A stretch of 64,000 nucleotides of DNA from Streptomyces sp. R41 (GCF_041053055.1 NZ_CP163443.1:5563001-5627000), one strand, 5' to 3'; shown: positions 18,693 to 27,506, counted from the first letter of the stretch. The notes: a model not told the origin generated them from the sequence alone. Numbers and translations are program-made.

Positions 18693-19681
18693 TCCGCGGT
18701 TCCCTCCCGCTTCAGGATCCCCGACTCGGCGATGAGATAGCCGAGTTGGGCCCGGCTGCCGCTGCCGAGAGCGGAGGCCAGTTTGGCTATGTGGGCGCGG
18801 CAGGTGCGGACGTTCATCCCCAGGCGGCGGGCTATGGCCTCGTCCACGTGGCCCTCGATGAGGAGTTTGGCTATGGAGCGCTGGACGGGGGTGATGCCAT
18901 TGGGATCGACATCGTTCGGGACATCTTCCGTCAGCGGGACGGCACGCTGCCAGAGCTGCTCGAAGACCTTGCTCAGGTACAGGACGAGCCCGGGGTGGCG
19001 AAGCTCAAGAGCGACTCGTCGGTCGTCACTGGCGGGGATGAAGGCGACGGTCCGGTCGAAGATGATCAGCCGCTCGATGAGCTCTTCGAGGGTCCGGACC
19101 TGGATCTTGCCGCCAGTTATCCGCTCTACATAGGCGAGTGTTCCCTGGCTGTGCCTGGCCGTGTGCTGGTACAGCGTGCGGATGCTGACCCCGCGGTCGG
19201 TGAGGGGCCGGTCGCGCTCAAGGGCCTGCATGAGAGCGTCTGCGGGGCGACCGCCGCCGGGCTGGATCGTCAACATCTCCGTGTGGCACTCGGCAGTGGC
19301 CGAATTGAGCGCCGCGTTGATCCGGTCGAATCCTTCCAAAACGGTGATCGCGTGAATGCTCGCCTGGCTCTGCGTGCTGATCGCGATGAACGGATCGAAG
19401 GAATCGGTCAGTTCGATCGCCTGCCGCCGCCGCTCCTGGATCTCGCGCTCCAGTGGGTGAAGGCGTTGCGCGAGCGCGACGGACGGGGGGACAGGACGCA
19501 GCCATTTTTCGTCGTCGGGATCGGGATGAAGTAGTGCAAACTCCAACAGACAGGGAGCTGCCTCCACCTCGACCCGAGTAATGCGTCCGGAGTGCAATGC
19601 GCTGGCGTAAAGGCGCGCTCCTTCGTCACACAACGTGGTGACAGCGTGGGGATGTGTCGGTTGTGAGTTATTTGTGGGCAA
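18689..19681 (-). CDS. LuxR-family regulator 3, divergent from the DSGWT peptide gene
   Basis: 330 residues, same architecture as regulators 1 and 2: HPHAVTTLCDEGARLYASAL at the start, EMLTIQPGG, RTLYQHTARHSQGTLAYVER and FDRTVAFIPASDD in the effector region, and GITPVQRSIAKLLIEGHVDE with VRTCRAHIAKLASALG in the DNA-binding domain. It is closer to regulator 2 in its C-terminal end (AQLGYLI..SGIL in both). It heads a two-gene operon with regulator 2 and shares a 113-bp divergent promoter region with the secreted repeat peptide, which makes it the likeliest direct regulator of that peptide. Confidence 0.86.
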   Translation of the reverse strand: MPTNNSQPTHPHAVTTLCDEGARLYASALHSGRITRVEVEAAPCLLEFALLHPDPDDEKWLRPVPPSVALAQRLHPLEREIQERRRQAIELTDSFDPFIAISTQSQASIHAITVLEGFDRINAALNSATAECHTEMLTIQPGGGRPADALMQALERDRPLTDRGVSIRTLYQHTARHSQGTLAYVERITGGKIQVRTLEELIERLIIFDRTVAFIPASDDRRVALELRHPGLVLYLSKVFEQLWQRAVPLTEDVPNDVDPNGITPVQRSIAKLLIEGHVDEAIARRLGMNVRTCRAHIAKLASALGSGSRAQLGYLIAESGILKREGTAE

Positions 19682-19794
19682 ATCTCCACCCCCCAGGGTC
19701 CTGAACGTGCAGGAACATGATGCATCGCTCCTGTGGCATTGACGTGCCTGAATAAGCCATCGTCTTGTGACGACGGGGGAGAAGATTCCATCAA

Positions 19795-20049
19795 GTGAGG
19801 ACGAAGCCGACTATGCGAGCGAGATTGCTTGGTTCAGTGCTTGCCGCAGTCTTCTCTGTAGCTGTGGCCTTCGGCGCCCTGGGGGGCTCGGGCCTTGCGG
19901 CCGTGGATGCCCAGACGTCAGCTCCGCCGGACAGCGGTTGGACCAGCGTGGAGGCGACCCCCGCGGACAGTGGCTGGACCAACGTGGTGGCGGCAGCGGC
20001 CCCGGCGGACAGCGGTTGGACGAGTATCTCCGCGGACGCAGACGCATGA
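19795..20049 (+). CDS. Secreted peptide with three DSGWT repeats
   Basis: 84 residues from GTG 19795, or 78 from ATG 19813; both give a normal Sec signal peptide with cleavage predicted near GLAAVDA. The mature part is only about 45 residues, rich in Ala, and carries three copies of (P)xDSGWT: PPDSGWTSV, PADSGWTNV and PADSGWTSI. The DNA encoding the copies is also repetitive. Repeated short cores after a signal peptide resemble multi-copy precursors that are cut into signalling peptides or are modified at the repeated residue. No Cys is present. It overlaps the next gene by four bases (ATGA), so both are made together. Function is unknown. Confidence 0.75.
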   Translation: MRTKPTMRARLLGSVLAAVFSVAVAFGALGGSGLAAVDAQTSAPPDSGWTSVEATPADSGWTNVVAAAAPADSGWTSISADADA

Positions 20050-20381
20050 CTATTCCCCCCGACGACCGCTCATTCCGTCGCGAAATGGCCACCGCCTACC
20101 GCTCCGGCTGGCACTTCATCGACCTGGTCACCGCCATCCCCCACAGCGGTGACTCGTTGATGGTGACCGTGTTCGGGGAACCGGTGGTGGTCACCCGGGA
20201 CGAAGAGGACGACGTGCGGGCGTACCGGTGTCTGCGGCGGCCTCGGGGGGCGCCGCAGCCAGTGCGGTGTGCCATTCGGTACGGAATGATCTTTGTGAAC
20301 CTCGACCAGCGCGACCACCAGCTGGCCGAACCGGAAGCCCCGGACGTACAGACCATTGCAGCCACCCCCCGCAGTGCCTGA
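20046..20381 (+). CDS. Small protein resembling a Rieske oxygenase without Fe-S ligands
   Basis: 111 residues, cytoplasmic. The first part (YRSGWHFIDLVTAIP, then GDSLMVTVFGEPVVVTRDEE, then VRAYRCLRRPRGAP) follows the start of a Rieske domain, where CPHRGAP would be expected. GMIFVNLDQRDHQLAE then matches the FVNLDP segment that follows the Rieske domain in ring-hydroxylating oxygenase alpha subunits. The Cys-x-His and Cys-x2-His ligands are absent, as is the catalytic domain, so it cannot carry the usual cluster. It is translated with the DSGWT peptide and ends before a strong terminator. It could be a repurposed binding or maturation partner of that peptide, or a decayed gene. Confidence 0.6.
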   Translation: MTIPPDDRSFRREMATAYRSGWHFIDLVTAIPHSGDSLMVTVFGEPVVVTRDEEDDVRAYRCLRRPRGAPQPVRCAIRYGMIFVNLDQRDHQLAEPEAPDVQTIAATPRSA

Positions 20382-20424
20382 CGCGATTCCCCCGTCGTAG
20401 TAGATCGCGCAGGTACTTCCCCCC

Positions 20425-20465
20425 GCAGCGGCGTCACCGTGACCTGAACACGGTGACGCCGCTGC
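20425..20465. terminator. Strong terminator of the peptide operon
   Basis: A perfect 17-bp stem (20425-20441 with 20449-20465) and 7-base loop, followed by AGTTTT. It also faces the converging PPOX gene. Confidence 0.9.
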
Positions 20466-20515
20466 AGTTTTACGTGAAACCTCCTGGTATCGGCCCATAC
20501 CGACAGAGGCCGAAA

Positions 20516-20935
20516 TCAGCCGTGCCCCATCGCCGAGGTCAAGTCGATCTCGATCACCACCCGGGACGGGTTCGGCGACGGCACCCGCCCGTACCGCTCC
20601 GCGTACCGCCGCTCCGCCTCCGCGACGCGCGCCGGGTCGACGGACACCGTCGCCCGCCCCTCCAGCGTCGCCCAGCGGCGGCCGTCCACCTGGCAGACCG
20701 CGACCCGCGCCCCGCCCTCGGCAGCGGCGGCCGCCAGCACATGCCCCACCTTCGCGCTGGACTTGTTGGTGATCACCCGCGCCAGGCCCGCCTCGGGGTC
20801 GTAGGTCACCCCGACGGGCACCACGTGCGGGCTCCCGTCGGGACGGAGCGTCGACAGCGTGCACAGGTGCCGCTCGCGCCAGAAGCTGAGGTAGGCGGCG
20901 TCGGGCTGCCGCGGGTCCACCGGATAGGAAGCCAT
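20516..20935 (-). CDS. PPOX-class F420/flavin-dependent oxidoreductase
   Basis: 139 residues, a single split-barrel flavin-binding domain of the pyridoxamine-phosphate-oxidase-like family. Features are FWRERHLCTLSTLRPDGSPH, VVPVGVTYD, ITNKSSAKVGHVL and RWATLEGRATVSVDP. The TIGR03618 subfamily in actinomycetes usually binds coenzyme F420 and reduces enones or quinone-like substrates; FMN cannot be excluded. The substrate is unknown. It is divergent from clpB, with an HspR operator 30 bp upstream of its start, so it may belong to the heat-shock regulon. Confidence 0.85.
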   Translation of the reverse strand: MASYPVDPRQPDAAYLSFWRERHLCTLSTLRPDGSPHVVPVGVTYDPEAGLARVITNKSSAKVGHVLAAAAAEGGARVAVCQVDGRRWATLEGRATVSVDPARVAEAERRYAERYGRVPSPNPSRVVIEIDLTSAMGHG

Positions 20936-20964
20936 GAGGCCCGAATCTACGCCCCCGTCGCGCC

Positions 20965-20985
20965 CTTGAGTGGAATAGACTCAAC
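20965..20985. promoter_or_regulatory. HAIR operator between the PPOX gene and clpB
   Basis: CTTGAGT (20965-20971), seven bases, ACTCAAC (20979-20985): 13 of 14 consensus positions. It is 86 bp upstream of clpB and 29 bp upstream of the PPOX start. Control of clpB by HspR is established in Streptomyces. Confidence 0.9.
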
Positions 20986-21071
20986 TTTGTGCCCGTTGGC
21001 ACACTCAGCATGAGGGATGCATGCACGAGGGACGTATGCAGGACCACTGACGCCAGGAGGAGAACGCGACC

Positions 21072-23669
21072 GTGGACGCCGAGCTGACCAACAGGAGCCG
21101 GGATGCGATCAACGCGGCCACCAACCGGGCCGTGTCCGAGGGGCACCCGGATCTGACCCCCGCGCACCTGCTGCTGGCGCTGCTCGGGGGGCAGGAGAAC
21201 GAGAACATCATCGATCTGCTGGCCGCCGTCGACGCCGACCAGGCCTCCGTCCGCGCCGGGACCGAACGCGTCCTCGCGGGCCTGCCCAGCGTGACCGGGT
21301 CCACCGTCGCGCCCCCGCAGCCCAACCGCGAGCTGCTCGCCGTGATCGCCGAGGCGGCCGACAAGGCCAAGGAGCTCGGCGACGAGTACCTCTCCACCGA
21401 GCACCTGCTCATCGGTATCGCCGCGAAGGGCGGCCAGACCGGCGACGTACTCTCCCAGCAGGGCGCCAGTGCGAAAAAGCTGCTTGAGGCGTTCCAGAAG
21501 AGCAGGGGAGGGCGCCGGGTGACGACCCCGGATCCCGAGGGCCAGTACAAGGCGCTCGAAAAGTTCGGTACCGACTTCACGGCCGCGGCGCGCGAGGGCA
21601 AGCTCGACCCCGTCATCGGCCGCGATCAGGAGATCCGGCGAGTGGTGCAGGTGCTGTCCCGCCGCACCAAGAACAACCCCGTCCTCATCGGTGAGCCCGG
21701 CGTCGGCAAGACCGCCGTCGTCGAGGGGCTCGCGCAGCGCATCGTGAAGGGGGACGTGCCCGAGTCCCTCAAGGACAAGCGGCTCGTCGCGCTCGACCTC
21801 GGCGCGATGGTCGCCGGCGCGAAGTACCGCGGTGAGTTCGAGGAGCGGCTGAAGACCGTGCTCGCCGAGATCAAGGACTCCGACGGGCAGATCATCACCT
21901 TCATCGACGAGTTGCACACCGTCGTGGGCGCCGGAGCCGGCGGTGACTCCGCCATGGACGCCGGCAACATGCTCAAGCCCATGCTCGCCCGTGGTGAGCT
22001 GCGCATGGTCGGTGCCACGACCCTCGACGAGTACCGCGAGCGGATCGAGAAGGACCCGGCGCTGGAGCGGCGGTTCCAGCAGGTGCTGGTCGCCGAGCCC
22101 ACCGTCGAGGACACCATCGCGATCCTGCGCGGGCTCAAGGGGCGGTACGAGGCCCACCACAAGGTCCAGATCGCGGACAGCGCGCTCGTCGCGGCCGCGA
22201 CGCTCTCCGACCGGTACATCACCTCCCGCTTCCTGCCCGACAAGGCCATCGACCTCGTCGACGAGGCCGCGTCCCGGCTGCGCATGGAGATCGACTCGTC
22301 CCCCGTCGAGATCGACGAACTCCAGCGCGTCGTCGACCGGCTGAAGATGGAGGAGCTGGCGCTGAGCAAGGAGACCGACGCCGCCAGCAAGGAGCGCCTC
22401 GAGAAGCTGCGCCGCGACCTCGCCGACAAGGAGGAGGAGCTGCGCGGTCTCACCGCCCGCTGGGAGAAGGAGAAGCAGTCCCTCAACCGCGTCGGCGAGC
22501 TGAAGGAGAAGCTCGACGAGCTGCGCGGCCAGGCCGAACGCGCCCAGCGCGACGGCGACTTCGACACCGCCTCCAAGCTCCTCTACGGCGAGATCCCGAC
22601 CCTGGAAAGGGCCTTGGAGGAGGCCTCCGAGGCGGAGGAGGAAGCCGCCAAGGACACGATGGTGAAGGAAGAGGTCGGGCCCGACGACATCGCCGACGTC
22701 GTGGGGGCCTGGACCGGTATCCCGGCAGGACGGCTCCTGGAGGGCGAGACCCAGAAACTCCTGCGCATGGAGGAGGAGTTGGGCCGTCGGCTCATCGGCC
22801 AGACCGAGGCCGTACAGGCCGTGTCGGACGCCGTACGCCGCACCCGCGCCGGAATCGCCGACCCGGACCGCCCGACCGGCTCCTTCCTCTTCCTCGGCCC
22901 CACCGGCGTCGGCAAGACCGAACTCGCCAAGGCGCTCGCCGACTTCCTCTTCGACGACGAGCGGGCCATGGTCCGCATCGATATGAGCGAGTACGGCGAG
23001 AAGCACACCGTCGCGCGGCTGGTCGGCGCCCCGCCCGGGTACATCGGCTACGAGGAGGGCGGCCAGCTGACGGAGGCCGTGCGCCGGCGCCCGTACAGCG
23101 TCGTCCTGCTCGACGAGGTCGAGAAGGCGCACCCGGAGGTCTTCGACATTCTGCTCCAGGTGCTGGACGACGGGAGGCTGACGGACGGTCAGGGGCGGAC
23201 GGTCGACTTCCGCAACACCATCCTGATCCTCACCTCGAATCTGGGCAGTCAGTTCCTGGTCGAGCCGCTGACCTCCGAGGAGGAGAAGAAGCAGCAGGTG
23301 CTGGAGGTCGTACGGGCCTCTTTCAAGCCGGAGTTCCTCAACCGGCTCGACGACCTGGTGGTCTTCTCCGCGCTCGACAAGGCGGAACTGGAGCGCATCG
23401 CGGGGCTCCAGATCGGCCGGCTCGCCAAGCGGCTCGCCGAGCGCCGGCTGACCCTGGAGGTCACCGACGCGGCCCTGGCCTGGCTCGCCGACGAGGGCAA
23501 CGACCCGGCGTACGGTGCGCGCCCGCTGCGCCGCCTCGTCCAGACCGCCATCGGCGACCGCCTCGCCAAGGAGATCCTCGCGGGCGAGGTCAAGGACGGC
23601 GACACGGTACGGGTGGACGCGTTCGGGGACGGGCTGATCGTGGGTCCGGCCACGGGCAAGACGCTGTAG
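21072..23669 (+). CDS. clpB: Disaggregase ClpB
   Basis: 865 residues from GTG 21072 after a GGAGG. The N-terminal Clp repeat domain is at 1-145. The first AAA+ module has Walker [15 protein letters not shown] at about 207 and the motif [20 protein letters not shown]. The coiled-coil middle domain spans about 400-525. The second AAA+ module has Walker [15 protein letters not shown] at about 609 and [20 protein letters not shown]. The long middle domain and absence of the ClpP-binding loop identify ClpB rather than ClpA/C. It extracts polypeptides from aggregates with DnaK/DnaJ. The HAIR upstream puts it under HspR. It is monocistronic, with a terminator at 23680. Confidence 0.97.
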   Translation: MDAELTNRSRDAINAATNRAVSEGHPDLTPAHLLLALLGGQENENIIDLLAAVDADQASVRAGTERVLAGLPSVTGSTVAPPQPNRELLAVIAEAADKAKELGDEYLSTEHLLIGIAAKGGQTGDVLSQQGASAKKLLEAFQKSRGGRRVTTPDPEGQYKALEKFGTDFTAAAREGKLDPVIGRDQEIRRVVQVLSRRTKNNPVLIGEPGVGKTAVVEGLAQRIVKGDVPESLKDKRLVALDLGAMVAGAKYRGEFEERLKTVLAEIKDSDGQIITFIDELHTVVGAGAGGDSAMDAGNMLKPMLARGELRMVGATTLDEYRERIEKDPALERRFQQVLVAEPTVEDTIAILRGLKGRYEAHHKVQIADSALVAAATLSDRYITSRFLPDKAIDLVDEAASRLRMEIDSSPVEIDELQRVVDRLKMEELALSKETDAASKERLEKLRRDLADKEEELRGLTARWEKEKQSLNRVGELKEKLDELRGQAERAQRDGDFDTASKLLYGEIPTLERALEEASEAEEEAAKDTMVKEEVGPDDIADVVGAWTGIPAGRLLEGETQKLLRMEEELGRRLIGQTEAVQAVSDAVRRTRAGIADPDRPTGSFLFLGPTGVGKTELAKALADFLFDDERAMVRIDMSEYGEKHTVARLVGAPPGYIGYEEGGQLTEAVRRRPYSVVLLDEVEKAHPEVFDILLQVLDDGRLTDGQGRTVDFRNTILILTSNLGSQFLVEPLTSEEEKKQQVLEVVRASFKPEFLNRLDDLVVFSALDKAELERIAGLQIGRLAKRLAERRLTLEVTDAALAWLADEGNDPAYGARPLRRLVQTAIGDRLAKEILAGEVKDGDTVRVDAFGDGLIVGPATGKTL

Positions 23670-23679
23670 AAGCCGATCT

Positions 23680-23710
23680 CACCGGGCCGGGGCGAAGGTC
23701 CGGCCCGGTG
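23680..23710 (+). terminator. Terminator of clpB
   Basis: A perfect 11-bp stem (23680-23690 with 23700-23710) and 9-base loop, 10 bp after the stop. Confidence 0.75.
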
Positions 23711-23874
23711 GCCGCGGCGCTGCGGATGATCACTGCCGAGGCCCTGCGGAGGGCCCCGGAGCGGTGCCCGTGACCGGATCTTGCCAGCCCCCGGGCGACA
23801 GGCCCCGTCAGGGGTTGCCACTCCCCTCCCCGGATGGGGGAGGATGGCAGAATCCGTACGAAGGGAAATACACG

Positions 23875-24405
23875 GTGAGCATCGACCCGTCCTCGATTCC
23901 GAACTTCGGGGGCCAGCCCGAGCCGCAGCCCGGCGGCCCCGCGGGCCCCGTCGTCCCGGATCAGGACCTCGTGAAGCAGCTCCTTGACCAGATGGAGCTC
24001 AAGTACGTCGTCGACGACGAGGGTGACCTCGCGGCGCCGTGGGAGCAGTTCCGTACGTACTTCATGTTCCGCGGAGAGGGTGACCAGCAGGTCTTCTCGG
24101 TGCGGACGTTCTACGACCGGCCGCACCAGATCGACGAGAAGCCCACGCTGCTGGAGTCCATCGACGACTGGAACCGCCGCACGCTGTGGCCGAAGGTCTA
24201 CAGCCACACGCACGACGACGGCACCGTCCGCCTGATCGGCGAGGCGCAGATGCTGATCGGCACCGGCGTCAGCCTGGAGCACTTCGTCTCGTCGACGGTC
24301 AGCTGGGTGCGGGCCGCCATCGAGTTCGACAAGTGGCTCGTCGAGCAGCTGGGCCTGGAGCAGGAGATCAACGAGGCGGAGAAGCCCGAAGACGACGAGG
24401 AGTAG
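23875..24405 (+). CDS. YbjN-domain protein (type III chaperone-like fold)
   Basis: 176 residues from GTG 23875, nine bases after GAAGGGA; a longer upstream reading is rejected because its N-terminus is not family-like. The first ~30 residues are Pro/Gly-rich. The YbjN domain covers about 35-160 (LLDQMELKYVVDDEGDLAAP, TYFMFRGEGDQQVFSVRTFY, LLESIDDWNRRTLWPKVYSH). The tail is acidic. The fold is shared with type III secretion chaperones, but here it is a stand-alone cytoplasmic protein of unknown role, common in actinomycetes. Confidence 0.85.
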   Translation: MSIDPSSIPNFGGQPEPQPGGPAGPVVPDQDLVKQLLDQMELKYVVDDEGDLAAPWEQFRTYFMFRGEGDQQVFSVRTFYDRPHQIDEKPTLLESIDDWNRRTLWPKVYSHTHDDGTVRLIGEAQMLIGTGVSLEHFVSSTVSWVRAAIEFDKWLVEQLGLEQEINEAEKPEDDEE

Positions 24406-24417
24406 TCCTCCGGCGAC

Positions 24418-25620
24418 TCACAGCGGCGTGTGTGCGATCACCACCAGATACGCGCCGTATGCGAACGAGAGCCCGGCCAGGGCGCCGACCACCACGGTCG
24501 CGTGCCAGGGGCGGGCTCTCGCCGTTCGCGCCAGCGCCCGCGCCAGCGGCAGCAGCAGTGGGAAGGCCGGCAGCAGAAAGCGCGGCTTCGACTCGAAGAA
24601 ACCGGAACCGCCGAGCGCGATCAGCAGCAGTACGCCGCTGTAGACCAGGAGCGGCAACGGTGCGCGGTCGGCGATCAGCAGCGCGAACAGCAGGACGGCC
24701 GCCGTGACGATCATCAGCGTCACGGGGAACACGAGGCGGTCCCCGTACAGCAGCAGGTGCTTGACGAAGCGGAGCGAGCCCGCCCCGAAGTCGAAGCGCG
24801 AGCCCCACAGCCGCTGCACCTCGAAGTACCCGCGGAGCGGATCGCCCTTCCGGCGCCCCACCCACAGCACGAAGCCGACCCAGCCGAGCGGCGCGAGCGC
24901 GACGCCTGTCCACAGCCTGTGGGGAACTTTCCGCCCGCGCCGCCGCCAGACCTCGTGTGCCGCCGCCGCGAGGACCGCCGCCGCCACCGCGAAGCCGTTC
25001 GGCCGGGAAAGACCCGCCAGCGCCGCGAGGGAGCCCGCCCAGAGCCAGCGCTCGCTGAGCACCGCGTACAGCGACCAGGCGGCGAAGGCGGTCAGGACGG
25101 GCTCGGTGTACGCCATCGACAGCACGACCGAGTGCGGGAGCAGGCCCCAGAGCAGGACGAGGAGGGTGGCGACCGCGCGGCCGTACAGCCGGGACCCGAT
25201 CGCGTACACCCCGCAGGCCGCGGCCGCGGCCGCCAGCCAGGACACCAGCAGGCCCGCCGTGCCCGCGTTCAGCGGGGTCAGGGAAGTGACGGTGCGCACC
25301 AGCGCCGGGTACAGCGGGAAGAACGCCAGATCGCTGTGGACGACGGTGGGCTGGAAATACAGCGTCCGGCCGTAGCCGTGCGCCGCGATGCCCAGGTACC
25401 AGATCGAGTCCCAGGACCGCGCGAGCAGGACGAGCGGGTGCTTGCCGGTGGCCCAGGCGGTCGCGGCGAGCACGAGGACGCCGGTGAGGCGCGCGGCGGC
25501 GAACAGCCCCAGCGCGGTCACCGCGGCGGTCGGCAGGCCGCGCGCGGCGCGGGGCCGCGGGTGGGCGCGGTCCCCGGGCTCCGTGAGGGCGGGACGAGCG
25601 AGGGTACTCGGGTGGGTCAC
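24418..25620 (-). CDS. GT-C family mannosyltransferase, PIG-V-like membrane protein
   Basis: 400 residues from a GTG start, with about ten membrane segments. The first extracytoplasmic loop has ARSWDSIWYLGIAAHGYGRT, the Asp-containing signature of GT-C enzymes that use polyprenyl-phosphate sugars, and HSDLAFFPLYPALVR follows. Later parts include WSLYAVLSERWLWAGSLAAL and SRPNGFAVA. These match the PIG-V/GPI-mannosyltransferase-like family. It probably transfers mannose on the outer face of the membrane to an unknown lipid or protein. It converges on the YbjN gene with only 12 bp between stops. Confidence 0.75.
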   Translation of the reverse strand: MTHPSTLARPALTEPGDRAHPRPRAARGLPTAAVTALGLFAAARLTGVLVLAATAWATGKHPLVLLARSWDSIWYLGIAAHGYGRTLYFQPTVVHSDLAFFPLYPALVRTVTSLTPLNAGTAGLLVSWLAAAAAACGVYAIGSRLYGRAVATLLVLLWGLLPHSVVLSMAYTEPVLTAFAAWSLYAVLSERWLWAGSLAALAGLSRPNGFAVAAAVLAAAAHEVWRRRGRKVPHRLWTGVALAPLGWVGFVLWVGRRKGDPLRGYFEVQRLWGSRFDFGAGSLRFVKHLLLYGDRLVFPVTLMIVTAAVLLFALLIADRAPLPLLVYSGVLLLIALGGSGFFESKPRFLLPAFPLLLPLARALARTARARPWHATVVVGALAGLSFAYGAYLVVIAHTPL

Positions 25621-25841
25621 ACCCGAACTGTGCGTTCCCTACGGGGTATTTGCGAGCTTTGTGCGTCCGTGCGGGTACGGTTCACCCCGCCCCGGCGCGC
25701 CGTCCGCACCGACTGCGCGCGCGGTGCTAACGGCGGCGCGTCCCGGGAAGTCACCGGCGGCGCGCCCGTCGGAACGACCGGCGCGCCGCTGTGCTGCCAG
25801 GCGGCCCGCAGCGTCCGCGTCCCGCTCTGCTGTCGGTGGAG

Positions 25842-27029
25842 CTACCACGCCGCCTTGAGCCGCTTCGCCGCCTCCTGAAGCACCTCCGTCTGCTTGCAGA
25901 ACGCGAACCGCACGAAGGGCGCGCCCGCCTCCCGGTGGTCGTAGAAGACGGCGTTCGGGATGGCGACGACACCGGCGCGCTCCGGCAGGGCGCGGCAGAA
26001 GGCGAAGCCGTCGGACTCGCCGAGCGGCCGGATGTCGGTGGTGATGAAGTACGTGCCCTGCGGGCGGAAGACCTCGAACCCGGCCTCCGTCAGCCCCGCC
26101 GCCAGCACGTCGCGCTTGGCCAGCATGTCGGCGCGGAACGCCTCGAAGTAGGTGTCCGGCAGCGCGAGCGCCTCGGCCACGGCGTACTGGAACGGCCCCG
26201 ACGACACATACGTCAGGAACTGCTTCGCCGACCGTACGGCGCTGACCAGGGCGGGCGGCGCGGTCACCCAGCCCACCTTCCAGCCGGTGAACGAGAAGGT
26301 CTTCCCCGCGCTCCCGATGGTGACCGTCCGCTCGCGCATCCCCGGGAACGTGGCCAGCGGCAGGTGCTCGGCATCGTCGAAGACGAGGTGCTCGTAGACC
26401 TCGTCCGTGACCACAAGGAGGTCACGCTCCACAGCGAGCCTCGCGATCTCGGTGAGCTCCTCGCGGGTGAGCACGGTGCCGGTCGGGTTGTGTGGGGTGT
26501 TGATCAGCAGCAGCCGGGTGTTGTCGGTGACGGCGTCGCGCAGCTCGTCGAGGTCGAGCCGGAAGCTGCCCTCGTGCGGTCGCAGGGTGACCGGGACCCG
26601 GGTGCCGCCCGCCATCGCGATGCAGGCCGCGTACGAGTCGTAGTACGGCTCGAAGGCGATCACCTCGTCGCCGGGCTCCAGCAGCGCGAGCAGGGTGGCG
26701 GCGATGGCCTCGGTGGCGCCCGCCGTGACCAGGACCTCGGTGTCGGGGTCGTACGACTGCCCGTACCGGCGCTCCTGGTGCGCGGCGATCGCGGTGCGCA
26801 GCTCGGGGATGCCCGGGCCCGGCGGGTACTGGTTGCCGCGCCCGTCGCGCAACGCCCGCACGGCCGCTTCCCGGATCTCCTCGGGACCGTCGGTGTCGGG
26901 GAAGCCCTGACCGAGGTTGATCGAGCCGGTGCTCAACGCGAGGGCCGACATCTCGGCGAAGATCGTCGTCCCGAACTCGGCGAGCCGGCGGTTGAGGAAG
27001 GGGCGTGCGCTGGAGGTCATGCCGGTCAT
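25842..27029 (-). CDS. PLP-dependent class I/II aminotransferase
   Basis: 395 residues, or 392 from the second ATG at 27020. Fold-type I features are LGQGFPDTDGPEEI and QYPPGPGIPELRTAIA near the N-terminus, TAGATEAIAATLLALLEPGD, LLLINTPHNPTGTV, VVTDEVYEHLVFD, and SAGKTFSFTGWKVGW with the Schiff-base Lys near 243. The overall pattern matches kynurenine/methionine-type aminotransferases (YbdL/KAT group). It usually transaminates methionine, glutamine or aromatic amino acids; exact substrate is not certain. A link to the kynurenine genes 10 kb away is possible but not shown. Confidence 0.85.
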   Translation of the reverse strand: MTGMTSSARPFLNRRLAEFGTTIFAEMSALALSTGSINLGQGFPDTDGPEEIREAAVRALRDGRGNQYPPGPGIPELRTAIAAHQERRYGQSYDPDTEVLVTAGATEAIAATLLALLEPGDEVIAFEPYYDSYAACIAMAGGTRVPVTLRPHEGSFRLDLDELRDAVTDNTRLLLINTPHNPTGTVLTREELTEIARLAVERDLLVVTDEVYEHLVFDDAEHLPLATFPGMRERTVTIGSAGKTFSFTGWKVGWVTAPPALVSAVRSAKQFLTYVSSGPFQYAVAEALALPDTYFEAFRADMLAKRDVLAAGLTEAGFEVFRPQGTYFITTDIRPLGESDGFAFCRALPERAGVVAIPNAVFYDHREAGAPFVRFAFCKQTEVLQEAAKRLKAAW

Positions 27030-27167
27030 CCTGCGCCCAAGCTCTGGACTTCCTCAACTCTGCTTTGGGTCATGAGACGCGGGGGCATCCCCCTCTCACG
27101 CAAGAAGCGATACGGGAAGCACGGCCCACGGGGGGCCGCTTCGGGGGAACGAAAGGAGGGTGGCGCC

Positions 27168-27461
27168 ATGGTCATCGGCATCATCCTGGCGGTCGTCTGC
27201 ATCGTGCTCGTCGTGGTCTTCATGGCCACCGGCCGCAGCCGGTCGAAGGTCACGCTCTCGAAGGGGGGTCGCCGTTCGTACCGCGGCTCCTCGTCGGACA
27301 GCGGCAGCAGCAGCTGGTGGGTGGGCGGCGCGGGCGACAGTGGCTCGTCCGGGCATCACGGAGGCCACTCGTGCGGCGGTCACTCATCGTGCGGAGGCTC
27401 GTCCTGCGGAGGCGGGTCCTCGTGTGGCGGCGGGGGCGGCGGATGCGGCGGAGGCAGCTGA
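27168..27461 (+). CDS. Single-span membrane peptide with Cys/Gly-rich tail
   Basis: 97 residues from ATG 27168, after a strong AAAGGAGGG. An N-terminal membrane helix (VIGIILAVVCIVLVVVFMA, residues 2-20) precedes a basic stretch, a Ser-rich linker with SSSWWVGG, and a tail made of HSCGGHSSCGGSSCGGG-type repeats (six Cys). The N-out or N-in topology is not clear. Similar Ser/Cys/Gly tails end some actinobacterial membrane proteins of unknown role, and Cys/His spacing could bind metal. It is monocistronic between an aminotransferase (divergent) and a terminator. Confidence 0.7.
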   Translation: MVIGIILAVVCIVLVVVFMATGRSRSKVTLSKGGRRSYRGSSSDSGSSSWWVGGAGDSGSSGHHGGHSCGGHSSCGGSSCGGGSSCGGGGGGCGGGS

Positions 27462-27506
27462 CACGGGGCAGCTGAGCTCCCGGTGAGAGATGCGCATCCG
27501 GAGCAA

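Noticed and set aside
19767..20381. A 204-residue plus-strand frame covering the peptide and the Rieske-like gene
   Set aside because: Its first half is a shadow of the DSGWT peptide gene. The signal peptide and repeats lie in the other frame, and the ATGA overlap marks the true start at 20046.
20070..23132. A 1020-codon minus-strand frame opposite clpB
   Set aside because: Long antisense frames are normal in high-GC DNA. The plus strand encodes intact ClpB with Walker motifs, and the antisense product is low complexity.
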